Shown here: positions 25,815 through 35,563 of the stretch, in pieces | How the letters are laid out: every line of letters begins with the position of its first letter | Position numbering within the stretch: the stretch's first letter is position 1 | Source of the DNA: Rhodocyclales bacterium | GTDB taxonomy: Bacteria; Pseudomonadota; Gammaproteobacteria; Burkholderiales; Rhodocyclaceae | DNA: 64,000 nt | NCBI GenBank assembly: GCA_016214145.1 | Contig: JACRPA010000005.1 | Span: 124,001-188,000, forward strand | Direction of reading: 5' to 3' | Notes under the pieces: generated by a model | Database searches by the model: none | Seen by the model: the letters and a program-made list of their open reading frames with translations, nothing else | What the model was told of the DNA's origin: nothing | Translations under genes and position numbers: made by a program

Positions 25815-27278
25815 TCATGCCGTGCCTGAAGCGGCGCCCAGATCCCGCTCCAGCACTTCCATGCGGTTGTACAGCGTCGTGCGGTTGACCCCCAGCAGCC
25901 TGGCGGCCTGACTGACGTTGCCATGGCTCAGCTTGAGGGCCGCCTGGATGTAGCCCTGTTCCCAGCGCAGCAGGGTGTCGTCGAGATTGAACTGGCCGCG
26001 CTGCTGCAGTTGGCGCAGCGCGATTTCCGACAGTTCGTCGACGTCCTGCGGCGGCAGCCAGGTGGAGGGGAGTTCCTCCGTCCCGGTATCCAGTTCGTCC
26101 TCCAGTTCGGCGAAGCCGACCTGACGGCCGGGGTACTTGGTGGCCAGGCGAATGACGATGTTGCGAAGTTCGCGCACGTTGCCGGGGAAACCGTAGGCCT
26201 GCCAGCGCTCCAGGGCTTCGTCGGAGAGTTCGAAGGGCAGTTGCTGCGCCTGCTGGGCATAGAAGGCGCGGTAGTGGCGCAGCAGCAGCACCTTGTCGTC
26301 GCCCATTTCGCGCAGCGGCGGCACATTGATGGTGAAGACGGAGAGGCGGTGATAGAGGTCGGCGCGGAAGCGGCCTTCGCGCACTTCCCTGCGCAGGTCG
26401 CGGTTGGTTGCGGTGATGACGCGGGCGCGGCTGACGCGCTGCTGGGTTTCGCCGACGCGCTGGAACTCGCCGTTTTCGAGGACGCGCAGCAGCTTGGGCT
26501 GAAGATCCAGGGGCAGCTCGCCGATCTCGTCGAGGAAGAGCGTGCCGTCTTCGGCATCCTCGAAGTAGCCCGACTTGGCCTGGGTGGCGCCGGTGAAGGC
26601 GCCCTTGGCGTAGCCGAACAGGGTGGGTTCGACCAGGGTCGGCGAGATAGCGGCGCAGTTGAGGGCGAAATACGGCTTGTCGCGGCGTGACGTCATGCGA
26701 TGCAGGCAGCAGCTGGCGACGATTTCCTTGCCGCTGCCGGATTCGCCTTCGACCAGCACGGGGAAGGGCGAGTCGCCGTACTGCCTAATTTGCGCGCGCA
26801 GCTTCTGCATGGGCACGCTGTTGCCGAGCAGGCCGCAGGGATCCTCGGCAGCAGCGGGTGGGGCGGCAAGCTCCGCTGTCTGGTATGAGTGTATCCGCAG
26901 CAGGGTTTGCCGCAGATGCTCGGGATCGGCCGGCTTGGCGACGAAGTCGGTTGCGCCCAGGGCGCGGGCGTGACGTGCGTTGGCTTCGTCGTTTTGCCCC
27001 GAAAGCACGACGATCTTGATGCCCGGGGAGTGGGCGAGCAGGTCGGAGATCAGCGCGAACCCCTCGTCCGGCTGGTGCGGCTGGGGGGGAAGACCGAGAT
27101 CGACCAGTGCCAGCTGGGGCGCCGCACCCTGGCTGCGCAGCAGGGCGATGCAATCGGCACGGGAGCCGGCGGTGGTGATCTCGAATTCCCGGCTGAGGAA
27201 GAAAGCCAGGGTGTCGATGATGAGCGGATCGTCATCAACGATCAGGAGGGAAGGCTTGCGGGATTCAGGGTTGGTCAT
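25815..27278 (-). CDS. Sigma-54-dependent response regulator of the pilus cluster
   Basis: A 487-residue NtrC-type regulator: receiver domain (LLIVDDDP; phosphoacceptor D60 in ALVDLGLPP), AAA+ domain with Walker A GESGSGKE, an intact GAFTGA loop and Walker B DEIGELP, and a Fis-type C-terminal helix-turn-helix (GNVSQAARLLGVNRTTLYNRM). The ATG at 27278 was chosen because the predicted -10 box at 27315-27320 would leave an upstream ATG (27299) almost no leader. It likely senses phosphorylation from a distant kinase and controls mshM and perhaps the whole pilus locus. Confidence 0.87.
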   Translation of the reverse strand: MTNPESRKPSLLIVDDDPLIIDTLAFFLSREFEITTAGSRADCIALLRSQGAAPQLALVDLGLPPQPHQPDEGFALISDLLAHSPGIKIVVLSGQNDEANARHARALGATDFVAKPADPEHLRQTLLRIHSYQTAELAAPPAAAEDPCGLLGNSVPMQKLRAQIRQYGDSPFPVLVEGESGSGKEIVASCCLHRMTSRRDKPYFALNCAAISPTLVEPTLFGYAKGAFTGATQAKSGYFEDAEDGTLFLDEIGELPLDLQPKLLRVLENGEFQRVGETQQRVSRARVITATNRDLRREVREGRFRADLYHRLSVFTINVPPLREMGDDKVLLLRHYRAFYAQQAQQLPFELSDEALERWQAYGFPGNVRELRNIVIRLATKYPGRQVGFAELEDELDTGTEELPSTWLPPQDVDELSEIALRQLQQRGQFNLDDTLLRWEQGYIQAALKLSHGNVSQAARLLGVNRTTLYNRMEVLERDLGAASGTA

Positions 27279-27314
27279 GCCGGCGCTCGCCTGGTACATC
27301 CATTGCTTTTGCTT

Positions 27315-27446
27315 ACTATATCAGAGCCGCCACAAGTAACCCAATGAAATCCATGCCGGAATGGCGACGGTCGGGCATGTGACCGATTTCACGGCTTTGC
27401 CGCGGATAGGCCGATATCATGGCTGCACCGGCGGCTCTGATAGAAT
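27315..27446. promoter_or_regulatory. Mirrored divergent promoters (pilus regulator / mlaF)
   Basis: TATCAGAGCCGCC at 27319-27331 is the exact inverse of GGCGGCTCTGATA at 27430-27442. Each is followed by a -10-like box pointing outward: TATAGT at 27320-27315 (minus strand) and TAGAAT at 27441-27446 (plus strand). No convincing -35 boxes were found, so the shared sequence may be an activator site or a non-sigma-70 element. Confidence 0.45.
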
Positions 27447-27481
27447 GCACGCCTTTGCGAAACCAGAGAATTCCAGCTTTC

Positions 27482-28291
27482 GTGTCGAACGAGCCACTCG
27501 TCAAAATCAGCGACCTGAATTTCACCTATGATCGGCGGCCGATCCTGACGGGAATCAACATGACGATCCCGCGCGGCAAGGTGGTGGCCATCATGGGGCA
27601 GAGCGGCTGCGGCAAGACGACGACCCTGCGTCTGATTGGCGGACAGCTGCGGCCGACCCATGGCGAAGTGCGCTTCGACGGTCGGGCGATGCATGAGCTG
27701 GACAGCGCGGATTTGTATGCCATGCGACGGAGAATGGGGATGCTGTTCCAGTTCGGCGCCCTGTTTACCGATATATCCGTGTTCGATAACGTCGCTTTCC
27801 AGATGCGCGAGCATACCGATCTGTCCGAGGCCATGATCCGCGATCTGGTGCTGCTGAAGCTCAATGCGGTCGGACTGCGCGGGGCGCAGAACCTGATGCC
27901 CTCCGAACTGTCCGGCGGCATGGCCCGCCGCGTCGCGCTGGCCCGGGCCATCGCCCTCGACCCGCTGCTGATGATGTATGACGAGCCTTTTACCGGTCTC
28001 GATCCGATCACGATGGGCATCATCGGGCAGTTGATCCGCCAGCTCAACGACGCGCTGGGCGGCAGTTCGATCATCGTTACCCACGACGTGCAGGAATCCC
28101 TGCAGATCGTCGATTACGTGTATTTCATGGCAGACGGCAAGGTGGTCGCCGAGGGAACGCCCGACGAGATCCGCGCCTCGGACAAGGCCTATGTGCACCA
28201 GTTCGTCTGGGGCGAGATGGATGGACCGGTGCCCTTCCAGTATCCATCGGAGCCTTATCGCGAGCAGATCTACGGAGCGGCCCATGCTTGA
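27482..28291 (+). CDS. mlaF: Phospholipid transport ATP-binding protein MlaF
   Basis: A 269-residue ABC ATPase, MSNEPLVKISDLNFTYD from a GTG at 27482. Walker A GQSGCGKTT, signature LSGGMARRVALARA, and Walker B LLMMYDEPFTGLD are intact, and the C-terminus (HQFVWGEMDGPVPFQYP) is the MlaF-type tail that contacts MlaB/MlaE. It powers lipid movement between inner and outer membranes. It overlaps mlaE by 8 bp and heads a six-gene mla run. Confidence 0.93.
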   Translation: MSNEPLVKISDLNFTYDRRPILTGINMTIPRGKVVAIMGQSGCGKTTTLRLIGGQLRPTHGEVRFDGRAMHELDSADLYAMRRRMGMLFQFGALFTDISVFDNVAFQMREHTDLSEAMIRDLVLLKLNAVGLRGAQNLMPSELSGGMARRVALARAIALDPLLMMYDEPFTGLDPITMGIIGQLIRQLNDALGGSSIIVTHDVQESLQIVDYVYFMADGKVVAEGTPDEIRASDKAYVHQFVWGEMDGPVPFQYPSEPYREQIYGAAHA

Positions 28292-29078
28292 CCGCGCGAC
28301 TTCCGCCCTGCGCGGCCTTGGCAGCCGCGTGACAAGCCGCATCTGGCGGCTGGGCTTCGCCAGCCGTTTTCTCCTGGCCACGCTGCTGTATTCCGGCACC
28401 AGTTTCCGCCGCTTCTTCCTGACCATCCGCGAGATTTACTTTACCGGGGTGCTGTCGCTCATCATCATCCTGGTTTCCGGCCTTTTCGTCGGCATGGTGC
28501 TCGGCCTGCAGGGCTACGACACGCTCCAGCGTTATGGTTCTTCCGAAGCCCTGGGCATTCTTGTCGCCCTGTCGCTGGTTCGCGAACTCGGTCCGGTGGT
28601 GTCGGCCCTGCTGTTCGCCAGCCGGGCCGGTTCCGCCATTACCGCCGAGATCGGCCTGATGAAGGCCACCGAGCAGCTTTCGGCGATGGAGATGATGGCG
28701 GTGAATCCGATCGCCCGCGTCGTTGCGCCGCGATTCTGGGCCGGCGTGATTTCAATGCCCCTCCTGGCGGCGCTGTTTTCCGCGATGGGCATTTTCGGAG
28801 GGTATCTCGTCGGCGTGGTGCTGATCGGGGTGGATGAAGGCTCTTTCTGGTCGCAGATGCAGGCGTCGGTCGATTTCCGCGAGGACATCGTCAACGGCGT
28901 CATCAAGAGTGCGGTGTTCGGCATCATCGTTTCCTGGATCGCCGTGTTCGAGGGCTACGATTCCGAACCTACCGCGGAGGGGGTGTCCGGTGCGACGACG
29001 CGCACCGTGGTGACTTCCTCCCTGGCTATCCTCGCCGCCGACTTCATATTGACGGCATTCATGTTCAGGGGTGCTTAG
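28284..29078 (+). CDS. mlaE: Phospholipid transport permease MlaE
   Basis: A 264-residue permease of the MlaE/Ttg2B family with five to six helices and the conserved EIGLMKATEQLSAMEMMAVNPI segment. It forms the inner-membrane channel dimer of the MlaFEDB complex. The UAG stop codon at 29076-29078 overlaps the first two bases of an inserted inverted-repeat element. Confidence 0.93.
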   Translation: MLDRATSALRGLGSRVTSRIWRLGFASRFLLATLLYSGTSFRRFFLTIREIYFTGVLSLIIILVSGLFVGMVLGLQGYDTLQRYGSSEALGILVALSLVRELGPVVSALLFASRAGSAITAEIGLMKATEQLSAMEMMAVNPIARVVAPRFWAGVISMPLLAALFSAMGIFGGYLVGVVLIGVDEGSFWSQMQASVDFREDIVNGVIKSAVFGIIVSWIAVFEGYDSEPTAEGVSGATTRTVVTSSLAILAADFILTAFMFRGA

Positions 29079-29344
29079 AGCTCCTAACAGAATGAAACAC
29101 GTGATGCGTTGTGCTTGGATGGCGATGGGTGCAAGGCGCGGTGCGCCGCCCGCAGTCATTCTGCGGGCAAGCGCCGCAACGCCGCAGACGCGCCATCCAA
29201 GCACAACCCTTCGGGGCGTCGGCGTTTGGGCGCATCGCGTCGTTGCGGCGGCTTGTCGTGGAATAACCACTGCCTGCGCCACCGCGCCTAGCGCTGCACC
29301 CAAACGCCTTAGCCGCACACGTGTTTCATTTTGTTAGGAGCTCT
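29077..29344. mobile_element. 268-bp MITE-like element inside the mla operon
   Basis: Terminal inverted repeats of 27 bp (29077-29103, starting AGAGCTCCTAACAG, and 29318-29344) match at 26 positions. Inside are two further long stems: 29108-29124 with 29191-29207 (17 bp, perfect) and 29221-29234 with 29295-29308 (13 of 14). No credible protein is encoded. The right end contributes the AGGAG that serves as the mlaD ribosome-binding site. Confidence 0.8.
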
Positions 29345-29346
29345 TG

Positions 29347-29817
29347 ATGAATCGTATGACTTTAGACCTATGGGTTGGCATATTTGTGGCCATCGGCCTG
29401 GGGGCACTGTTGTTTTTAGCCCTCAAAGTAGGTAATCTTTCTTCGGCAAATACTGGGGAAACCTATGTACTCAAAGCAAATTTTGATAATATCGGGGGCC
29501 TGAAGGTACGCGCGCCGGTGAAAAGTGCAGGTGTCGTGGTGGGCCGGGTGGGCGATATCCGGCTCGATGCGGACCGCTATGAGGCGGTGGTGACGATGAA
29601 CATCAGCAGTCAGTTCATGTTCCCCCGCGACACGTTCGCCAAGATTCGTACTTCGGGCCTGCTGGGCGAGCAGTACATAGGCTTGGCGGTGGGCGGCGAT
29701 ACGGAATTGATCAAGCCGGGCGAGGCCGTCAAGAAGACGGAGTCGGCCATGGTGCTGGAGGATCTGGTAGGCCAGTTCCTCTTCAACAAGGCGTCTGAAG
29801 GAAATGACAAGAAGTGA
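29347..29817 (+). CDS. mlaD: Outer-membrane lipid asymmetry protein MlaD
   Basis: A 156-residue MCE-domain protein with one N-terminal anchor (LWVGIFVAIGLGALLFLAL) and the MCE core (VLKANFDNIGGLKVRAPVKSAGVVVGRV). It forms the hexameric lipid-binding ring above MlaFE. ATG at 29347 is preferred; AGGAG at 29336-29340, from the inserted element, lies 6 bp upstream. Codons here are less G/C-rich at the start than in neighbouring genes. Confidence 0.93.
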   Translation: MNRMTLDLWVGIFVAIGLGALLFLALKVGNLSSANTGETYVLKANFDNIGGLKVRAPVKSAGVVVGRVGDIRLDADRYEAVVTMNISSQFMFPRDTFAKIRTSGLLGEQYIGLAVGGDTELIKPGEAVKKTESAMVLEDLVGQFLFNKASEGNDKK

Positions 29818-29854
29818 CGTTAGTGCAGTTGGAGACAACAAGAAAGGCACCTCG

Positions 29855-30652
29855 ATGACAACGACTTTTATCAGGCAAATCAGCAGGATGGCGTTTATTG
29901 CGGCTGCGGCCAGTCTGCTGGGCGGATGCGCCACGAGCGGAAATCCGAAGGATCCGATCGAGGGCTTCAACCGAGCCATGTTCGGTATCAACGAGGGGCT
30001 CGACCAGGTCATCATCAGGCCTGTGTCCTCCGGCTACGAGGCGCTGCTGCCATCGCCGCTTCAGACGGGCGTATCCAACTTCTTTTCGAACATCGCCGAC
30101 CTGATGATCGGTGTGAACAACCTGCTCCAGGGCAAGCCGGCCCAGGCCGCCTCCGATGCCGGACGCGTCCTGGTCAACACCACCGTGGGCTTCCTCGGCA
30201 TCCTCGATGTCGCCAGTACCATGGGCATGGAGAAGCATGAGGAGGATGTCGGCCAGACCTTCGGCCGCTGGGGGATGGGCGATGGCGCCTACATCGTTCT
30301 GCCGTTCTTCGGACCGCGCACCGTACGCGACACCCTCGGCCTGGCGTTCGATGTCTATACCGATCCGGTGACCCATGTCGATCACGTGCCGACCCGCAAC
30401 ACGCTCCTGGCGACCCGCCTCATCAGCAACCGGGCGGAGTTGCTGAAGGCCGACAAGATCATCGAGGAGGCTGCGCTGGACAAGTACAGCTATGTACGCG
30501 ATGCCTACCTGCAGCGCCGCCGCAGCCTGATTCATGACGGCAATCCTCCGAAGGAGCAGGATGAATCCGCCGAGCTGGAAGGCGACAACAAGACGGCGGA
30601 TGCCGGAGAATCCGCCCAGCCGGCGCCGGCCCAAACGGCCATGCGCCAGTAA
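29855..30652 (+). CDS. mlaA: Outer-membrane lipoprotein MlaA (VacJ)
   Basis: A 265-residue lipoprotein: lipobox LLGGC (Cys at about residue 24), then the VacJ core (NPKDPIEGFNRAMFGINEGLDQVIIRPV; YIVLPFFGPRTVRDTLG). MlaA extracts misplaced phospholipid from the outer leaflet and passes it to MlaC. The acidic/Pro-rich tail (last ~45 residues) is probably disordered. In gammaproteobacteria mlaA is unlinked; its place between mlaD and mlaC is usual for betaproteobacteria. Confidence 0.93.
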   Translation: MTTTFIRQISRMAFIAAAASLLGGCATSGNPKDPIEGFNRAMFGINEGLDQVIIRPVSSGYEALLPSPLQTGVSNFFSNIADLMIGVNNLLQGKPAQAASDAGRVLVNTTVGFLGILDVASTMGMEKHEEDVGQTFGRWGMGDGAYIVLPFFGPRTVRDTLGLAFDVYTDPVTHVDHVPTRNTLLATRLISNRAELLKADKIIEEAALDKYSYVRDAYLQRRRSLIHDGNPPKEQDESAELEGDNKTADAGESAQPAPAQTAMRQ

Positions 30653-30684
30653 TTCAACCCCGATCAGAGACTGCAAGGATAGCC

Positions 30685-31305
30685 ATGAAGTTTTTTGCTT
30701 TGCTGCTGGCCGGCGCCAGCCTGCTGCTGCCGATCGGCGCCCAGGCGCAGGAAACGGCCCCCGACGTGCTGGTCAAGAACGTCACCAATGAAGTGCTCGA
30801 CATCATCCGCAAGGACAAGGACATCAAGGCCGGCAGCACCAAGCGGGCGATCGAGCTGGTCGAGCAGAAGGTTCTGCCGCACTTCAACTTTTCCCGCATG
30901 ACCGCCCTGGCGGTGGGCAAGGATTGGCGCCAGGCCAACCCGGCGCAGCAGAAAGTCCTGACGGAGGAGTTCCGCGAACTGCTGGTGCGCACCTACTCCA
31001 ACGCCCTGATCGCCTACAAGAACGAAACGGTCGACTTCAGACCCTTCAAGATGAAGCCGGGCGAAACCGATGTCACGGTGCGCACCCAGATTCACCAGAG
31101 TGGCGGCAAGCAGCCGATCACGCTGGATTACAGCCTGGAGAAGAATCCGCAGGGCTGGAAAGTCTATGACGTGGTCGTCGGCGGCGTCAGTCTGGTGACG
31201 AACTACCGTTCCACCTTCGCCACTGAAGTGCGCAACGGCGGCATCGACGGCCTGATCAAGACGCTGCAGACGAAGAACCGCAGCCTGGAAGCTGCAGCCA
31301 AGTGA
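30685..31305 (+). CDS. mlaC: Periplasmic phospholipid shuttle MlaC
   Basis: A 206-residue Ttg2D/MlaC-family protein with a signal peptide (cleavage near AQA/QE, residue 22). The core includes VEQKVLPHFNFSRMTALAVGKDWRQA and GWKVYDVVVGGVSLVTNYRSTF, typical of the family. It carries lipid between MlaA and MlaD. It overlaps mlaB by 4 bp (GTGA). Confidence 0.93.
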   Translation: MKFFALLLAGASLLLPIGAQAQETAPDVLVKNVTNEVLDIIRKDKDIKAGSTKRAIELVEQKVLPHFNFSRMTALAVGKDWRQANPAQQKVLTEEFRELLVRTYSNALIAYKNETVDFRPFKMKPGETDVTVRTQIHQSGGKQPITLDYSLEKNPQGWKVYDVVVGGVSLVTNYRSTFATEVRNGGIDGLIKTLQTKNRSLEAAAK

Positions 31306-31583
31306 TCCGCGACACCGGAGATCGCATCGAGGTTTCCGGTCCGCTCACGCTCAGCAAGGCGCGTGAGATGCTGGAAGCCGGCAGCGCGCTGATCAACCGG
31401 CCCGAAATCACCTTTGACCTCTCGCAGGTGCAGGAAGTGGACTCCTCCGGCCTGACGGTCGTGTTCGGCTGGGTACGTGCCGCCAGGAGTCAGGGCAAAG
31501 TCGCCCGAGTCAGCAATCCCCCGCAGAACCTGCTTAGCCTGGCCGAACTCTACGGTGTGACCGAACTTCTGCCGCTGGCCTAG
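31302..31583 (+). CDS. mlaB: STAS-domain protein MlaB
   Basis: A 93-residue STAS protein with the EVDSSGLTVVFGWVRAA segment of MlaB proteins, which bind MlaF and stabilise the transporter. The GTG start overlaps the mlaC stop. It is the last gene of the mla run; the next ABC genes follow after 28 bp and may be co-transcribed. Confidence 0.88.
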   Translation: MIRDTGDRIEVSGPLTLSKAREMLEAGSALINRPEITFDLSQVQEVDSSGLTVVFGWVRAARSQGKVARVSNPPQNLLSLAELYGVTELLPLA

Positions 31584-31611
31584 GCTGGCGTTCCGCTGGG
31601 CCGTTCCACCC

Positions 31612-32514
31612 ATGAATTCCGCGATACGCATCGAAGGCGTCACCAAGCGCTTTGCCAGCGTTCAGGCGCTTGCCGGCATCGACCTCGAGATTGCACCGGG
31701 GGAGTTCTTCGGCCTGCTCGGGCCGAATGGCGCGGGAAAGACGACGCTGATTTCCGCCCTGGCCGGCCTGGTGCGCCCGGATGCCGGCCGGCTGGCCGTG
31801 ATGGGGCATGACGTAGTCGCGGATTACCGGGCCGCGCGGCGGCAGCTTGGCGTGGTGCCGCAGGAACTGGTGTTCGACCCCTTTTTTTCCGTGCGCGAGT
31901 CGCTTGAAATCCAGTCCGGCTACTTCGGCATTAGGGACAATGCCGCGTGGATCGACGAGATTCTGGAAAACCTCGACCTGAAGTCGAAAGCCGACACCAA
32001 CATGCGACAGTTGTCCGGCGGCATGAAGCGCCGCGTGCTGGTGGCGCAGGCGCTGGTGCACCGGCCGCCGGTGATCGTGCTGGACGAGCCGACTGCCGGC
32101 GTCGATGTCGAGTTGCGTCAGGCGCTGTGGAGTTTCATACGGCGGCTCAACCGCGACGGCCATACCATCGTGCTGACGACGCATTACCTGGAGGAGGCGG
32201 AAAGCCTGTGCGGGCGCATCGCCATGCTCAAGCAGGGGCGCATCGTCGCGCTCGATACCACGGCCAATCTGCTGCGGCGCTTTTCGGGGCACACGCTGCG
32301 CCTGCGCCTGGCGCCGGGCGTTGTGCTGCCGGACTCGCTCCGTTCGCGCCTGTCGGGGGAGTCGGGCGAGGAGCACGTTTTTGCGCTCGGGAGCTGCGAG
32401 GAAATCGAGCCGCTGCTCGCCGGTCTGCGCGAAGCGGGTTGCCGCATAGAGGATATCGAGGTTGGCAAGCCCGATCTCGAAGAGGTTTTCGTCCGCGTCA
32501 TGAACAGGACCTGA
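31612..32514 (+). CDS. ABC transporter ATP-binding protein (YadG-type)
   Basis: A 300-residue ABC-2-type ATPase with Walker A GPNGAGKTT, signature LSGGMKRRVLVAQ and Walker B VIVLDEPTAGVD. It pairs with the adjacent permease (one-base gap). YadGH-type pairs are regularly found between mla and murA in betaproteobacteria; the substrate is not established. Confidence 0.88.
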   Translation: MNSAIRIEGVTKRFASVQALAGIDLEIAPGEFFGLLGPNGAGKTTLISALAGLVRPDAGRLAVMGHDVVADYRAARRQLGVVPQELVFDPFFSVRESLEIQSGYFGIRDNAAWIDEILENLDLKSKADTNMRQLSGGMKRRVLVAQALVHRPPVIVLDEPTAGVDVELRQALWSFIRRLNRDGHTIVLTTHYLEEAESLCGRIAMLKQGRIVALDTTANLLRRFSGHTLRLRLAPGVVLPDSLRSRLSGESGEEHVFALGSCEEIEPLLAGLREAGCRIEDIEVGKPDLEEVFVRVMNRT

Positions 32515-32515
32515 C

Positions 32516-33271
32516 ATGGACGGCTTCCTGACCCTGCTCTACAAGGAGGTGCTGCGCTTCTGGAAGGTGGGCTTCCAGACGGTGGCGGCGCCGGTGCTGA
32601 CCTCGCTGCTGTACCTGCTGATCTTCTCGCATGTGCTGGAGCAGCACGTGAAGGTGTACGACAACGTTTCCTACACCGCCTTCCTGGTGCCCGGCCTGGT
32701 CATGATGTCGGTGCTGCAGAATGCCTTCGCCAACAGCTCGTCCTCGCTGATCCAGTCGAAGGTGACGGGCAACATCATCTTCGTGCTGCTGCCGCCGATC
32801 TCCTACCGGCAGTTCTTCGCCGCCTACGTGCTGGCAGCCATCGTGCGCGGCTTCGTCGTCGGCATTGGCGTGCTGCTGGGGACGCTGTGGTTCGTCGGCC
32901 TTTCCTGGGCGGCGCCGCACTGGATCCTGCTGTTTGCCGTGCTGGGCGGCGCCATCATGGGGGCGCTGGGCGTCATCGCCGGCATCTGGGCGGAGAAGTT
33001 CGATCAGCTCGCCGCCTTCCAGAACTTCATCATCATGCCGCTGACCTTCCTCTCCGGCGTCTTCTACTCGATCCATTCGCTGCCGCCCTTCTGGCAGCAG
33101 GTCTCGCATTTCAACCCGATCTTCTACATGATCGACGGTTTCCGCTACGGCTTCTTCGGCGTGTCGGACGTGTCGCCGCTGCTGAGTCTGGGCGTCGTTG
33201 CGGCCTGTTTCGTCGTCCTGACCGCTTTCACCTTGTGGCTGCTCAGGATAGGCTACAAGCTTCGCGCATAA
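32516..33271 (+). CDS. ABC-2-type permease (YadH-type)
   Basis: A 251-residue permease with six predicted helices and the ABC-2 pattern (PLTFLSGVFYSIHSLPPFWQQVSHFNPIFYMIDGFRYGFFG). It partners with the upstream ATPase as an exporter of unknown substrate, possibly a cell-envelope component given its position between lipid transport and peptidoglycan genes. Confidence 0.88.
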   Translation: MDGFLTLLYKEVLRFWKVGFQTVAAPVLTSLLYLLIFSHVLEQHVKVYDNVSYTAFLVPGLVMMSVLQNAFANSSSSLIQSKVTGNIIFVLLPPISYRQFFAAYVLAAIVRGFVVGIGVLLGTLWFVGLSWAAPHWILLFAVLGGAIMGALGVIAGIWAEKFDQLAAFQNFIIMPLTFLSGVFYSIHSLPPFWQQVSHFNPIFYMIDGFRYGFFGVSDVSPLLSLGVVAACFVVLTAFTLWLLRIGYKLRA

Positions 33272-33288
33272 GGAATACAGGAATACAC

Positions 33289-34780
<1,492 letters not shown>

Positions 34781-34788
34781 GCCTGCAT

Positions 34789-34840
34789 GTCGGGCTGAAG
34801 CCCGACCTACACGTGCTTGTAGGTCGGCCTTCAGGCCGAC
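34789..34840. repeat. REP pair B (GTAGGTCGG type, heads inward)
   Basis: GTCGG...CCTAC at 34789-34810 and GTAGG...CCGAC at 34819-34840 are 8 bp apart. This is the only pair of the type here with the GTAGG heads facing each other. Confidence 0.85.
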
Positions 34841-34850
34841 ACGGACCCCG

Positions 34851-34876
34851 TCGCCGTATTACACGGACTGACTTTT
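34851..34876 (-). repeat. AAAAGTCAGTC hairpin element, copy 2
   Basis: On the minus strand it reads AAAAGTCAGTCCG...TACGGCGA. It lies directly after REP pair B, within the expected promoter region of hisG. Confidence 0.75.
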
Positions 34877-34918
34877 CATCTGCGTTAAAATCACGCTATT
34901 AATGATCGAAAGCCCACC

Positions 34919-35563
34919 GTGACCGGCATCACCATCGCCCTCTCCAAGGGCCGCATCTTCGAGGAAACCCTGCCGCTGCTGGCGGCGGCAGGCATCGTGC
35001 CGGCCGACGATCCGGAGACCTCGCGCAAACTCATCCTCGGCACCAATCGACCGGACGTGCGGCTGGTCATCGTGCGCGCCTCGGACACGCCGACTTACGT
35101 GCAGTACGGCGCGGCCGACTTGGGCATCGCTGGCAAGGATGTGCTCATCGAACACGGCGGCGCCGGCCTCTACCAGCCGCTCGACCTGAAGATCGCCCGC
35201 TGCCGCATGGCGGTGGCGGTGCCGAACGGCTTCGACTATGCCGCCGCCGTGCAGCGCGGCGCGCGCCTGCGCGTGGCGACCAAGTACATCCAGACGGCGC
35301 GCGAGCACTTCGCCGCCAAGGGCGTTCACGTCGACCTCATCAAGCTCTACGGCTCGATGGAGCTGGCGCCGCTGGTCGGCCTGGCCGACGCCATCGTCGA
35401 CCTCGTTTCCAGCGGCAACACCCTGAAGGCCAACAATCTCGTGGCGGTGGAGGACATCATGCCGATCTCCTCGCGCCTGATCGTCAACCAGGCGGCGCTG
35501 AAGATGAAGCGCGAGCTGCTGCAGCCGGTCATTGATGCCTTTGCCGGAGCCGTCCGTGATTAA
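34919..35563 (+). CDS. hisG: ATP phosphoribosyltransferase, short form HisG
   Basis: A 214-residue enzyme catalysing the first step of histidine synthesis ([45 protein letters not shown]). It lacks the C-terminal regulatory domain of the long form, so it needs HisZ for activity; no hisZ is in the window. The start is a GTG at 34919. The gene overlaps hisD by 8 bp. Confidence 0.95.
   Translation: MTGITIALSKGRIFEETLPLLAAAGIVPADDPETSRKLILGTNRPDVRLVIVRASDTPTYVQYGAADLGIAGKDVLIEHGGAGLYQPLDLKIARCRMAVAVPNGFDYAAAVQRGARLRVATKYIQTAREHFAAKGVHVDLIKLYGSMELAPLVGLADAIVDLVSSGNTLKANNLVAVEDIMPISSRLIVNQAALKMKRELLQPVIDAFAGAVRD

Noticed and set aside
29071-29337. Small protein between mlaE and mlaD
   Set aside because: The open frames follow the inverted-repeat element and have no start with a ribosome-binding site or recognisable sequence.
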